Notes under the pieces: model-generated | Seen by the model: only the letters and a program-made list of their open reading frames with translations | The model's database searches: none | What the model was told of the DNA's origin: nothing | In this document: in pieces, positions 16,662-25,194 of the stretch | How positions within the stretch are numbered: position 1 is the stretch's first letter | Layout of the letters: each line of letters opens with the position of its first letter | Position numbers and translations under genes: made by a program | From: Actinokineospora globicatena | Lineage (GTDB): Bacteria > Actinomycetota > Actinomycetes > Mycobacteriales > Pseudonocardiaceae | Assembly: GCF_024171945.1 (NCBI RefSeq) | Contig: NZ_JAMTCR010000006.1 | Coordinates: 682,001-746,000, forward strand | Length of the DNA stretch: 64,000 bases | Direction: 5' to 3'

Positions 16662-17048
16662 CTACAGCTCGCCGTTCTGGTTCATCAGCGGCCGCACCTC
16701 CACGGTGTCCCCGGTGGCCGCGACGACCCGTGCGGCGATCTCAGTGGCCCGTTCGGGGGTCGCGCAGTCGACGATGCCGTAGCTGACCAGCACGTCCTTC
16801 GACTCGGCGAACGGGCCGTCGGTGGCGACCGGCGCCCCGGCCGACGGGCGCACGGTGCGGCTGTGCGTCGGGTCGGCCAGGCCCTCGGTGGCGACGAACT
16901 CGCCCGAGGCCACCAGCTCCTGGCCGAGTTCGGCGAAGAACGCGCAGGCGGCGGCCACCTCGGCGGGCATCTGCCCGGTGGTCGTCCACTCCCGCGTGGC
17001 GGCCGCCCAGGCCTCGTGGTTGGTGTAGGCCAGCAGCATGTACTTCAT
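16662..17048 (-). CDS. YCII-related (DGPF domain) protein
   Basis: 128 residues in the YCII fold: MKYMLLAYTNHEAW at the start, the family hallmark ATDGPFAESKDVL near residue 80, and the terminal VEVRPLM strand. DGPF proteins are genetically linked to ECF41/ECF42 sigma factors and are thought to take part in their signalling; the molecular function is unsettled. Here the gene is followed 2 bp later by the frameshifted ECF42-like gene, so the pair is probably one transcript. Intact, in contrast to its partner. Confidence 0.9.
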   Translation of the reverse strand: MKYMLLAYTNHEAWAAATREWTTTGQMPAEVAAACAFFAELGQELVASGEFVATEGLADPTHSRTVRPSAGAPVATDGPFAESKDVLVSYGIVDCATPERATEIAARVVAATGDTVEVRPLMNQNGEL

Positions 17049-17276
17049 GGTCGTGCTCCTCGGTCGCTCCGCCCGCCGCGCCGGTCGCGGTCGGTCACCC
17101 GGGACGTCGTAGCCGGGTCCACGCGATGGACACCGGATCCGAGGCTAGCGGGATCCCGCCGTCCGGCGGCCAAGCGTCCGATCGGGTGGCCCCGGTTGTG
17201 CTGCGATAACGGCGCCGCAGTGCGCGAGCGATTACGCGGAGGTAGCACCGGGGGCGACCGAGGGGGGCTGGCTGGG

Positions 17277-18578
17277 GTGTCAGGGCGGGCGGCCGTCGCC
17301 GCGCACTTCCGGCGGACCGAGGGGAAGCTGACCCTCATCGCGGGCGTCGTGCTCGCCGCCGCCGTGGTCGCGGGCCTGGTCGGGGTGCTGAGCATCGGGC
17401 AGCGCGCCGACCTGCTGACGGACCTGGCCGAGCGGCGCGGCTCGGTGAACGCCGCGGCCGGAGAGGTCTACCGCGCGCTCGCCGACGCTGACGCCACCTC
17501 GTTCTCCGTCGTGCTGGTCAACGGCGAGAAGGTCGCCGCGCAGCAGCAGGCGTTCCGCGATGACGTCGTCGCCGCGTCCGCCGCGCTCGATTACGCCACC
17601 AAGGCCGTCCCCGAGGTAACGCCAACTGACCGAGTTAACGAACTGACCAGCCAGGCCAGACGGGCCTACCTGGCGACTGGTGGGCTTACGACGTCCGAAC
17701 GCCTGGCAGTGCTGTCTTCCCTGCTACCCGTCTACACCGGTCTGGTTGAGGCCGGTTGGGTCTACAGCAGCAGAGTGGACCCGGTCGGCACCTCTTATCT
17801 CAACGAGGCGTCTCTGCTGCTGAGAGACACCATGCTCGAACTGGCCAAGGACCTCCGTGACGCGAGTCCACCGGCTGGGGTGGACTCGTTCCCCTGGTTC
17901 GCGCTCGCGGTAGGTCTATCGATGGTCCTGCTCCTCGTGGCCGTCCAGCGCTACCTCGCCCGCCGCACCCGCAGGCGGTTCAACATCGGGCTGGTCCTGG
18001 CGACCGCGCTCACCCTCGTCGCCTTCGGGTGGTTGACCACCGCCTCGCTCGTCGCCGCGGGCAACGCCGCCGCCAGCGCCCGGCTCTCGGCGACCCGGCT
18101 GGTCCCGCTGACCGAGATCCGCGCCGAGGCGCGCAACCTCGACGGCGCCCAGGCCCGCGCGTTGATCTTCCCGCTCGTCGGCGACCTGGACGAGCTGACC
18201 TCGCGCGTGACCCGGATCCAGGACAAGCTCGCCGACGTGCGGGCGGGCCAGGACGACGCCGTCCCGCTCGACACCCTCGGTCAGCACGCGCTCGACGGCG
18301 CCGTGGTCCTCGTCGAGCAGTGGCCGGCCGCGATCAGCCGGGACTACTCCGCCAGCCGCCCCCGCTACGACGAGGTCGCCGCCACCATCACCGCCAACGA
18401 GGAGCTCAAGGACGAGTTGGACGGGGTGATCGCCACCGCGGGCCGCGCGGTCGACCAGTCCATCGTGGACGCCAGGTCGGCCCTGTCCGGCACCGACGTC
18501 GGGGTGGCCGTGCTGATGGCCGTTGCCGGTGCCGCCGCCGTCGCCGGGCTGTGGCCCCGGATCGCGGAGTACCGATGA
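17277..18578 (+). CDS. glnX: GlnX-like four-helix membrane sensor
   Basis: 433 residues with four membrane segments (about 17-40, 204-222, 232-257 and 412-430) and two extracytoplasmic helical regions (about 41-200 and 258-410). This is the architecture of mycobacterial GlnX, which connects the extracellular amino-acid-binding lipoprotein GlnH to the kinase PknG. Gene order glnX-glnH-...-pknG is the same set of genes as in mycobacteria, with one gene inserted. GTG start with AGGGGGGC about 9 nt upstream; an earlier GTG at 17220 lacks a ribosome binding site. The stop overlaps glnH by ATGA. Predicted to transmit Asp/Glu/Gln status to PknG; this rests on synteny plus topology. Confidence 0.75.
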   Translation: MSGRAAVAAHFRRTEGKLTLIAGVVLAAAVVAGLVGVLSIGQRADLLTDLAERRGSVNAAAGEVYRALADADATSFSVVLVNGEKVAAQQQAFRDDVVAASAALDYATKAVPEVTPTDRVNELTSQARRAYLATGGLTTSERLAVLSSLLPVYTGLVEAGWVYSSRVDPVGTSYLNEASLLLRDTMLELAKDLRDASPPAGVDSFPWFALAVGLSMVLLLVAVQRYLARRTRRRFNIGLVLATALTLVAFGWLTTASLVAAGNAAASARLSATRLVPLTEIRAEARNLDGAQARALIFPLVGDLDELTSRVTRIQDKLADVRAGQDDAVPLDTLGQHALDGAVVLVEQWPAAISRDYSASRPRYDEVAATITANEELKDELDGVIATAGRAVDQSIVDARSALSGTDVGVAVLMAVAGAAAVAGLWPRIAEYR

Positions 18579-19606
18579 CCAAACCACCCGTGGCCCCTCG
18601 CGCCCGGCTCCTCGCGCTCGCGCTCGTGCTCGCGCTGGCCACCGCCGCCTGCGCGCCGGTGCCGCGCGATCCCGTGCCGAGACCGAGCGCGCCGCAGCCG
18701 CAGCCGCCCGCGGTGAGCGCCCCAGCCGCGAACCAGCGGAACGCGGCCTGCCAGGGCACCACGGCGTCCCTGAGGCCGGACGGCACGGAACTGGTCCGGC
18801 TGCCGCGCGGCGGGGTGATCGACGCCATCCGGCAGCGGGGGCTGCGGGTCGGCGTCAGCCAGACCGCGGCCAAGCTCAGCTCCCGCAACCTGCGCACGGG
18901 CGTGGTGGAGGGCCTGGAGGCGGACCTGGCGCTGGAGATCGCCAGGGCGATCTTCCCCGACCGCGACCCGGCCGAGGTGCCCAAGCTCATCGAGTACGTC
19001 GCGATGCCGACCAGGGACCGCTTCCTGGCCCTGGAGACCGACCAGAACGGCCGGTTCCCGCCCGCCACCAACGTGGCCAAGGTCCACCTGATCATCGCCG
19101 ACGCCAGCGTGACCTGCGAGCGGGTCGACACCTTCGGCGTGCGGTTCTCCGTGCCGTACCTGGAGACCAGGCAGGCCCTGCTGACCTACCGCGGCACCGA
19201 CGGGGTGTGGGACCCGCGCACCGGCGTGCAGGGCCGGACCGTCTGCTCCGGCGCGGGCACGGTCAACCTGGCCAGGATCACCGAGCGCGGCGGCATCGCG
19301 GTGCCGGTCGTGGACACCACGGACTGCCTGGTGCAGTTGCAGCGCCACCAGGTCGACGCGGTCTCCACCGACGACGTGATCCTGGAGGGGTTCCACGACC
19401 AGGACCCCAACACCGAGATCCACCCGTTCCCGCCCGACACCACCGACTTCGCCGCCGTGGCCGTGTCCCACCGCGACGACGACCTGGTGCGGCTGGTCAA
19501 CGCCGTGCTGGAGCGGATGCGCGGCGAGCGGATGCGGGCGCTGTACGCCAAGTGGTTCGGCGACCGCCCGATGGTGATGCCGCCCGCCGACTACGAGGGT
19601 GGGTGA
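18575..19606 (+). CDS. glnH: GlnH-like amino-acid-binding lipoprotein
   Basis: 343 residues. Lipoprotein signal: LALALVLALATAAC with the lipobox Cys at residue 26, then a Pro/Gln-rich stretch. Residues ~70-335 form a family 3 solute-binding protein: IDAIRQRGLRVGVSQTAAKL, VVEGLEADLALEIARAIF, a DRFLALETDQNGRF segment, and VDAVSTDDVILEGF. In mycobacteria GlnH binds Asp, Glu, Gln and Asn and signals through GlnX rather than feeding a transporter; no ABC permease or ATPase is encoded nearby, which fits a sensing role. Overlaps glnX by 4 nt and is followed 4 bp later by the caspase-fold gene. Confidence 0.85.
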   Translation: MTKPPVAPRARLLALALVLALATAACAPVPRDPVPRPSAPQPQPPAVSAPAANQRNAACQGTTASLRPDGTELVRLPRGGVIDAIRQRGLRVGVSQTAAKLSSRNLRTGVVEGLEADLALEIARAIFPDRDPAEVPKLIEYVAMPTRDRFLALETDQNGRFPPATNVAKVHLIIADASVTCERVDTFGVRFSVPYLETRQALLTYRGTDGVWDPRTGVQGRTVCSGAGTVNLARITERGGIAVPVVDTTDCLVQLQRHQVDAVSTDDVILEGFHDQDPNTEIHPFPPDTTDFAAVAVSHRDDDLVRLVNAVLERMRGERMRALYAKWFGDRPMVMPPADYEGG

Positions 19607-19610
19607 CCTG

Positions 19611-20726
19611 ATGGCCGAGCACTTACCAGATCCGAACCGGTCGCGGGCGGTCGTGATCGGCGTTGGTGGCTACACGACGCTGTCACCGCTGCCGAGCGCC
19701 ACCGCCTCACTGGACAACCTGTGCGCGGTCTTGACCTCTCCCGATGGAGTTGGTCTGACGCATTGCACTGTCTTAGCGGACCCGGCTTCCGCGGCCGATG
19801 TCGTACGCGCGCTCGACCAAGCCGCGTCCGAAGCCGAAGATCTCTTGCTGGTGTACTGCGCGGGCCGTGTCTTGTCGGAAGAGGATGGTGCGCCGCATCT
19901 AGCCACTACCGCAACCGATAGCCGTTACCTCGCCACGACCGCACTACCGCTCGCCGAGATACGCCGGATCCTGCGGCGCAGTCAGGCTTCCCGACGCGTT
20001 GTCCTTCTCGACTGCGCTCCCGGACACGCGGTGGGCGACAGCCTCGACGTCGAGGGCGTGTTTGTGCTGTGCGCGCCGGATCACACACCGGCCCTGTTGG
20101 CGGCCTTGCGCGACGGGATAGCGGGGGAGGGGGCGGTGTTGACCCTGTCCGCGCTCGCCATGGCGACGGGCGCGAGTCGCGTGCACGACGGTGGCCTCGG
20201 CGCCGAAGTGATCTCGCTGAACCCGGTCGACCGGGTCCAGGCGGTGCTCGCGCGGCTCGCCGACACCGAGCACCTGCTGGGCCTGCTGGCCGCCGAGCAC
20301 ACCAAGACACTGGGCGGGCTCGCTGAGGTGCGCACCAAGATCTCCTCGGCCGACCGGCTGGGCGCCGACGTGTTCGACGCTCCGGCGGCCGCGGTGCGCG
20401 ACTTGCGCGACGCGGCGGCTGTCGGGCACTGGTCGGTGGTGGCCGAGCGTGTCGACGCGGTGGACGCGATGATCAACGCCGCCTCCGAGTCGCTCGCCGT
20501 GACCAGGGCCCGGGCTACCGGCCTGCTGGAGCGCCGCGACGAACTGCGGGGGCGGCTCGGGGTGTACCTGGCGATGGCGGTCCGGGTCGGGCTGGCCGAG
20601 GACCCGGAACTGGCGGCCGCGCACCGCGACGCCCACCGGCTGCTGTGGACCGCGCCCTGTGACCTCGCGGAGGCCACCGTCGCGGTGACGACCTATCAGA
20701 ACGCGGTCATACGGAGGCGCGGATGA
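19611..20726 (+). CDS. Caspase-fold protein lacking both catalytic residues (pseudocaspase)
   Basis: 371 residues. The N-terminal 170 residues follow the EACC1-type caspase family: RSRAVVIGVGGYTTLSPLPS, NLCAVLTSPDGVGLTHCTVL, DLLLVYCAGRVLSEEDG, YLATTALPLAEIRRIL, RRVVLLDCAPGHAVGD. Active members have YYAGHGL with the catalytic His and LDCCxSG with the catalytic Cys. Here the His position is Arg (CAGRVL) and the Cys position is Ala (LDCAPG), so it should be proteolytically dead. The C-terminal half (about 200-370) is helical with a coiled-coil-like VDAMINAASESLAVTRARAT. ATG chosen for the GGGTGGG 7 nt upstream; a GTG at 19599 overlapping glnH is possible. Sits between glnH and pknG with overlaps, implying a scaffold or regulatory role in that pathway (inference). 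Confidence 0.7.
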   Translation: MAEHLPDPNRSRAVVIGVGGYTTLSPLPSATASLDNLCAVLTSPDGVGLTHCTVLADPASAADVVRALDQAASEAEDLLLVYCAGRVLSEEDGAPHLATTATDSRYLATTALPLAEIRRILRRSQASRRVVLLDCAPGHAVGDSLDVEGVFVLCAPDHTPALLAALRDGIAGEGAVLTLSALAMATGASRVHDGGLGAEVISLNPVDRVQAVLARLADTEHLLGLLAAEHTKTLGGLAEVRTKISSADRLGADVFDAPAAAVRDLRDAAAVGHWSVVAERVDAVDAMINAASESLAVTRARATGLLERRDELRGRLGVYLAMAVRVGLAEDPELAAAHRDAHRLLWTAPCDLAEATVAVTTYQNAVIRRRG

Positions 20727-23011
20727 CGGCACGAACCCCCTGTGTTCGGCCGGGTTGCGGCGGCTCTTACCTGGACGACGGCTCTTGCGACGAGTGCGGC
20801 TTCCTCGGACCTAGCGGCTCCTTGGCAGCGTCAGCTCCCGCAGGACCGCCACCGACGCTGATGTCGGGTAAGCGTTTGCGGCCTGCCTTACGCGGAGAGG
20901 ACACGGGTAGGGGAAACACCGGCAGGAGTACCGGAAGGGGGATCACGGCGCGTGGGGAGAGCGGTCGCGGTATGACTACCGGCGGCCGCATGCCGAGGCG
21001 GCCGGGCGGTAACCCGTTCGACGACGTCCCACTGCCGTCGTTCCCGATGCCCGACCCGGCCGACGCCGTGCTGCCCGACCCCAAGGTCCCCTACACCAGG
21101 CGCGTCTGCCCGGCCTGCGAGCAGCTCGTCGGCCAGCCGCGCGGCGACCGCCCCGGGGTGGACGAGGGGTTCTGCCCGCGCGACCGCACGCCGTTCTCCT
21201 ACGTGCCGAACCTGGCCAAGGGCAGCCGGATCGAGCGCTACGAGGTGCTGGGTTGCCTCGCCTACGGCGGTCTCGGGTGGATCTACCTGGCCCGCGACCT
21301 GCACCTGGCCGAGGGCACCGCCGAGCGCTGGGTCGTCCTCAAGGGACTGATCAACTCGCACGACCAGGCCGCGGTCGCCGCCGCCGCGCGCGAGCTGCGG
21401 TTCCTGATCTCGGTGGACCACCCGAACATCGTGCAGATCAACGACTTCGTCGAGCACACCGACCAGCGCACCGGCGTGGTGGCGGGCTACATCGTCATGG
21501 AGTACCTGCCCGGCCGCACCCTGTTCGAGGTGCTGCAGCGCAGCCGCGACGACAACGGCGACCGCACGCCGCTGCCCGTGCGCGTGGTGCTCCGCTACGC
21601 CGACGAACTCTTGGCCGCTCTCGGCTACCTGCACCACAGGGGTCTTGTGTACTGCGACCTGAAGCCGCACAACGCCATGCAGGTCGAGCAGCGCGTGAAG
21701 CTCATCGACCTTGGAGCCGCCATCCTCGCCGATAGCGACAACGACGCCTACGGCACTGTCGGGTTCATGTCGCCCGAGGTGGAGAACGGCACCGATAGAC
21801 CTACCGCGCACTCCGACCTCTACACATTGGGTCGCAGCATGGCCGTGTTGAGCTTCCCCTTCCCGGAGTTCAGCACCACCCACGTCCACGACTTGCCCGA
21901 CGATCTCCCCTTCGACGGGGCCTACGAGTCCTTCGGGCGGCTCTTGCGCCGGGCAGCGCACCCCGATCCCGCGCACCGGTTCTCCACGGCCGAGGAGATG
22001 CGCGAACAGGTGCTCGGCGTCTTGGCCGAGGTCCGCGCCTACGAGTTGGACGAGTCGCGCGGGACGGTGTCGACCCTCTTCACCAGAGAGCGCAAGGTGT
22101 TCGGCACCGGCGCGGGGGTCGTGTCGGTCGACAAGGTCCCCTCCGTGACGTGGACCGAGGTGCCGGTAAGCCTGCCCAGCCCGTTGGTCGACCCCGCCGA
22201 CCCCGCCGCGGGCTTCCTCGCCACCCTGGGCGCAATCACCCCGGACCGGCTGGTCGAGACGCTGCTCGGCGCGGCAGAACGCACCCCGGAACTGTTGCTG
22301 CGCCTGGTCGACGCGCACATCGTCGCCGGTGACGTCACCACCGCCCGCACCCTGCTCGACGAGTTCTCCACCGCGCTGCCGGGGGACTGGCGCACCGACT
22401 GGTACCTCGGTGTCGCCGCGTTCGCCGCCGAGGAACCGGTGGTGGCCGTCACCCACTTCGAAGCCGTCTACGGCGCGCTCCCGGGCGAGTTGGCCCCCAA
22501 GCTCGCGTTGGCTGCGGCGCTGGAATGGGACGGCGACACCGATCGCGCGCTAGACCTCTACGAGCGCGTGTGGAACACCGACCGCTCTTACGTCAGCGCC
22601 GCGTTCGGCCTCGCGCGCACTCTTACCGCGTTCAAGCACTACAACAACGCCGTTGACGTACTAGACGAGGTGCCGGAGAGCTCCACCCACCACCTCGCCG
22701 CCCAAGTCGCCGCGATCCGCACCAAGCTGGCCGACCCCGGCACGGTCCCCGAGGCGGTCGGCAGGCTCGACGGCCTGGGGCTCGACGCCGAACGGCTCGC
22801 CCGGCTCGACATCGAGGTCCACGGCGTCGCGCTGCTCGCGTTGGCCAGTGCCACCCCACCGCCGACCGACGAACTGGTGGATGAGGAATCCCGGCTCCGT
22901 GCCCGGTTGGAACGCTCCTACCGGGCGCTCGCGAAGCTCACCGCGGACCGCGACCTGCGGTCCAGGCTCGTGGACCGGGCCAACGAGGTCCGCCCGAAGA
23001 CGCTGGTGTGA
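20723..23011 (+). CDS. pknG: PknG-type Ser/Thr protein kinase
   Basis: 762 residues; soluble kinase that in mycobacteria phosphorylates the FHA protein GarA to control glutamate metabolism. Domains: an N-terminal zinc ribbon (CVRPGCGG and CDECG, residues 7-26), a Thr/Gly/Arg-rich linker with TGRG repeats (about 54-85), a rubredoxin-like region (CPAC ... FCPRD, about 130-155) in which the fourth Cys is Asp, a kinase domain (about 170-430) with ERYEVLGCLAYGGLGWIYLA, catalytic loop LVYCDLKPHN and the PknG-specific LIDLGAA in place of DFG, then TPR helices (about 500-760; WYLGVAAFAAEEP, PGELAPKLALAAALEWDGD). Ends with the family tail RANEVRPKTLV. Overlaps the pseudocaspase gene by ATGA. Confidence 0.93.
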   Translation: MTARTPCVRPGCGGSYLDDGSCDECGFLGPSGSLAASAPAGPPPTLMSGKRLRPALRGEDTGRGNTGRSTGRGITARGESGRGMTTGGRMPRRPGGNPFDDVPLPSFPMPDPADAVLPDPKVPYTRRVCPACEQLVGQPRGDRPGVDEGFCPRDRTPFSYVPNLAKGSRIERYEVLGCLAYGGLGWIYLARDLHLAEGTAERWVVLKGLINSHDQAAVAAAARELRFLISVDHPNIVQINDFVEHTDQRTGVVAGYIVMEYLPGRTLFEVLQRSRDDNGDRTPLPVRVVLRYADELLAALGYLHHRGLVYCDLKPHNAMQVEQRVKLIDLGAAILADSDNDAYGTVGFMSPEVENGTDRPTAHSDLYTLGRSMAVLSFPFPEFSTTHVHDLPDDLPFDGAYESFGRLLRRAAHPDPAHRFSTAEEMREQVLGVLAEVRAYELDESRGTVSTLFTRERKVFGTGAGVVSVDKVPSVTWTEVPVSLPSPLVDPADPAAGFLATLGAITPDRLVETLLGAAERTPELLLRLVDAHIVAGDVTTARTLLDEFSTALPGDWRTDWYLGVAAFAAEEPVVAVTHFEAVYGALPGELAPKLALAAALEWDGDTDRALDLYERVWNTDRSYVSAAFGLARTLTAFKHYNNAVDVLDEVPESSTHHLAAQVAAIRTKLADPGTVPEAVGRLDGLGLDAERLARLDIEVHGVALLALASATPPPTDELVDEESRLRARLERSYRALAKLTADRDLRSRLVDRANEVRPKTLV

Positions 23012-23015
23012 GGCC

Positions 23016-23912
23016 GTGACCGAACCCGAGGGCGCCGTGCCGTCCACCTGCGCGCACTGCGGTGCCGCGCTCGAACCGGCGTGGCGGTTCTGCGAGGACT
23101 GCGGCCGCGACCGGGCCACCCCGCCCACCGTCGACGCCACCCTCGCGTTCTCCGCCGCCGACCCCAGCCTGGACCTGGACCGGGTCGCCGCGATCACCGA
23201 CCGGGGCCGCCGCCGCGAGCGCAACGAGGACGCCGTCGCCATCGGCGTGCTCGGTGACGTCGCCGCCGCCGTCGTCTGCGACGGGGTCGCCTCCGCGCCC
23301 GGCTCGGCGGCCGCCGCGCTCGCGGCCTCGGAAGCGGGCCTGCGGGAACTGCTCGCCGCCGTCGCCCGCGGTGACGAGCCGACCGCCGCCACCACAGCCG
23401 CCGCCACGGCCGCCGCGGACGCCGCCGCCGCCCTCGGTGACCCGGACGACGCCAACCCGCCCTGCTGCACCTACGTCTCCGCCCTGGTGACCGACGACGG
23501 CGTCACCGTCGGCTGGGTCGGCGACAGCCCCGCCTACTGGGCCGGGTCCACCGGCACCCGCAGGCTCACCGTCGACGACTCCGCCGCCGGGCGCCTGTTC
23601 GCCGAGGGCGTCGCCGTCGACGACCCGCGGATGGCCGAACCCGGCGCGCAGGCCCTGGAGCGCTGGCTCGGCGCCGACGCGGGCCCGATCACCCCCCGGG
23701 TCCGCCGGTTCAGCCCGACGGAGTCCGGGCTCGTCCTGCTCTGCAGCGACGGCCTCTCGCGCTACCTCGACGCGGGCGTGGTCGCGCCCGCCGACCACCT
23801 CGGCGCCCCGCTCGCGGTCGCCCGCACCCTGCTCGGCCGCGCGCTGGCCGCCGGTGGGCACGACAACGTCACCGTCGCCGCCATCGCCGCGGTGGGAGGA
23901 GCACCCGCATGA
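23016..23912 (+). CDS. PP2C-type protein phosphatase with zinc ribbon
   Basis: 298 residues. Residues 8-30 are a zinc ribbon (CAHCGAALEP, CEDCGRD). The rest is a PPM/PP2C phosphatase with metal-binding motifs intact: DRGRRRERNEDAVAIG, VVCDGVASAPGS, GWVGDSPAYW, LLCSDGLSRYLD and GGHDNVTVAAI. It should reverse kinase action, most likely that of PknG encoded just upstream or of another target of this operon. GTG start 4 bp after the pknG stop; overlaps the vWA gene by ATGA. The Ala-rich insertion at about 110-140 is low-complexity. Confidence 0.92.
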   Translation: MTEPEGAVPSTCAHCGAALEPAWRFCEDCGRDRATPPTVDATLAFSAADPSLDLDRVAAITDRGRRRERNEDAVAIGVLGDVAAAVVCDGVASAPGSAAAALAASEAGLRELLAAVARGDEPTAATTAAATAAADAAAALGDPDDANPPCCTYVSALVTDDGVTVGWVGDSPAYWAGSTGTRRLTVDDSAAGRLFAEGVAVDDPRMAEPGAQALERWLGADAGPITPRVRRFSPTESGLVLLCSDGLSRYLDAGVVAPADHLGAPLAVARTLLGRALAAGGHDNVTVAAIAAVGGAPA

Positions 23913-25189
23913 GCCTCACCTTCGAGGTCCACGTCGACCAGAACGAGTACCTGCCCTCGGGTGGGCGGGTCATGGACGCCGTCGTCTCGGTCACCCTCAC
24001 CGGCGAGACCCTCGGCGCACCCGGCCTCGACCGGGGCCTGGCCAGGGTGGTGCTGCTCGACACCTCCGGCTCGATGTCGGGCAACAAGATCGCCCAGGCC
24101 AAGCTGGCGGTCGGCGCGGTGATCACGGCGCTGCCCGACGGGGTGCCGTTCGCCATCGTCGCGGGCACCGAGGTCGCCACCATGGTCTACCCGACAACCC
24201 CCACCCTGGCCGAGGCGTCGGCCACCACCCGCGCGGAGGCGCGGCGGGCCGTCGGGCGGCTGGTCGCGGGCGGCGGCACCGCCATCGGCAGCTGGCTGCG
24301 GCTGGCCCAGCAGCTGCTGGAGGGCACCACCGCGCCGATCCGGCACGCGGTCCTGCTCACCGACGGCCGCAACGAGCACGAGAGCACTGAGCAGTTCCAC
24401 GACACCGTCATGGCCTGCGAGGGCAAGTTCACCTGCGACGCGCGCGGCATCGGCGACTCCGGCTGGCAGGCCCGCACCCTGGAGCGGGTCGCCGACACCC
24501 TGCACGGCACCGTGCGCGGCCTGCCCGACCCGACCGCGCTGGGCCAGGAGTTCCGGGAGATCACCGAGAAGCTCATGGGCACCGCCGCCGTCGACGTCAC
24601 CCTCCGGCTGTGGACCCCCGCGCACGCCAGGCTGCGCTTCCTCAAGCAGGTCTTCCCGCGCATCGTCGACCTCACCGACCGCGGCGTCCCCGTCCCCGGC
24701 AGCCCCCGCGTCCGCGACTACCCGACCGGGCACTGGGCCGCCGAGACCCGCGACTTCCACCTGTCCATCGAGGTCGACGAGGGCGAGGTCGGCGAGGGCC
24801 TGGTGGTGGCCAGGGTCCGGATGAGCGTCGGCGACCAGGAGTCCCCCGAGCACCGGGTCCGGGCGTTCTGGACCGACGACCCGGTGCTCTCCACCCGGAT
24901 CAGCCCGCAGGTCGCGCACTTCACCGGCCAGCAGCACATCGCCGAGCTCGTCCGCGACGGGCTCGACGCGCACCAGGCCGGTGACCTGCCGCTGGCCACC
25001 GACCGGCTGGGTCGGGCCATCGACCTGGCCAAGCGGGCGGGCAACGAGGAGACCGTCAAGCACCTGGCCAAGCTCATCGAGGACGACGGCGCAGGCACCA
25101 CCCGGGTCCGCGACCGGATGGACGACGTGCTGCGCCAGATGGCCGACATCGAGTCCAAGCGCACCACCCGCGTCCGCCCGAAGGAGTGA
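23909..25189 (+). CDS. von Willebrand factor A domain protein
   Basis: 426 residues, cytoplasmic. Residues ~45-225 form a vWA domain with a complete MIDAS: DTSGSMSGNK (about 51-60), the Thr in AGGGTAIGSW, and LLTDGRNEHES. A beta-rich domain follows (about 230-345; VTLRLWTPAHARLRFLKQVF), then a helical C-terminal region (about 350-426; IAELVRDGLDAHQAGDLPLA). This layout is seen in stress or conflict-associated vWA proteins of actinobacteria. Overlaps the phosphatase by 4 nt. Probable metal-dependent scaffold for the other operon products (inference). Confidence 0.85.
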   Translation: MSLTFEVHVDQNEYLPSGGRVMDAVVSVTLTGETLGAPGLDRGLARVVLLDTSGSMSGNKIAQAKLAVGAVITALPDGVPFAIVAGTEVATMVYPTTPTLAEASATTRAEARRAVGRLVAGGGTAIGSWLRLAQQLLEGTTAPIRHAVLLTDGRNEHESTEQFHDTVMACEGKFTCDARGIGDSGWQARTLERVADTLHGTVRGLPDPTALGQEFREITEKLMGTAAVDVTLRLWTPAHARLRFLKQVFPRIVDLTDRGVPVPGSPRVRDYPTGHWAAETRDFHLSIEVDEGEVGEGLVVARVRMSVGDQESPEHRVRAFWTDDPVLSTRISPQVAHFTGQQHIAELVRDGLDAHQAGDLPLATDRLGRAIDLAKRAGNEETVKHLAKLIEDDGAGTTRVRDRMDDVLRQMADIESKRTTRVRPKE

Positions 25190-25194
25190 CGCCG

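Noticed and set aside
16044..17276. N-terminal extension of GlnX across the YCII region
   Set aside because: The added sequence is antisense to YCII and the sigma gene; a GTG with a good ribosome binding site at 17277 gives a normal GlnX.
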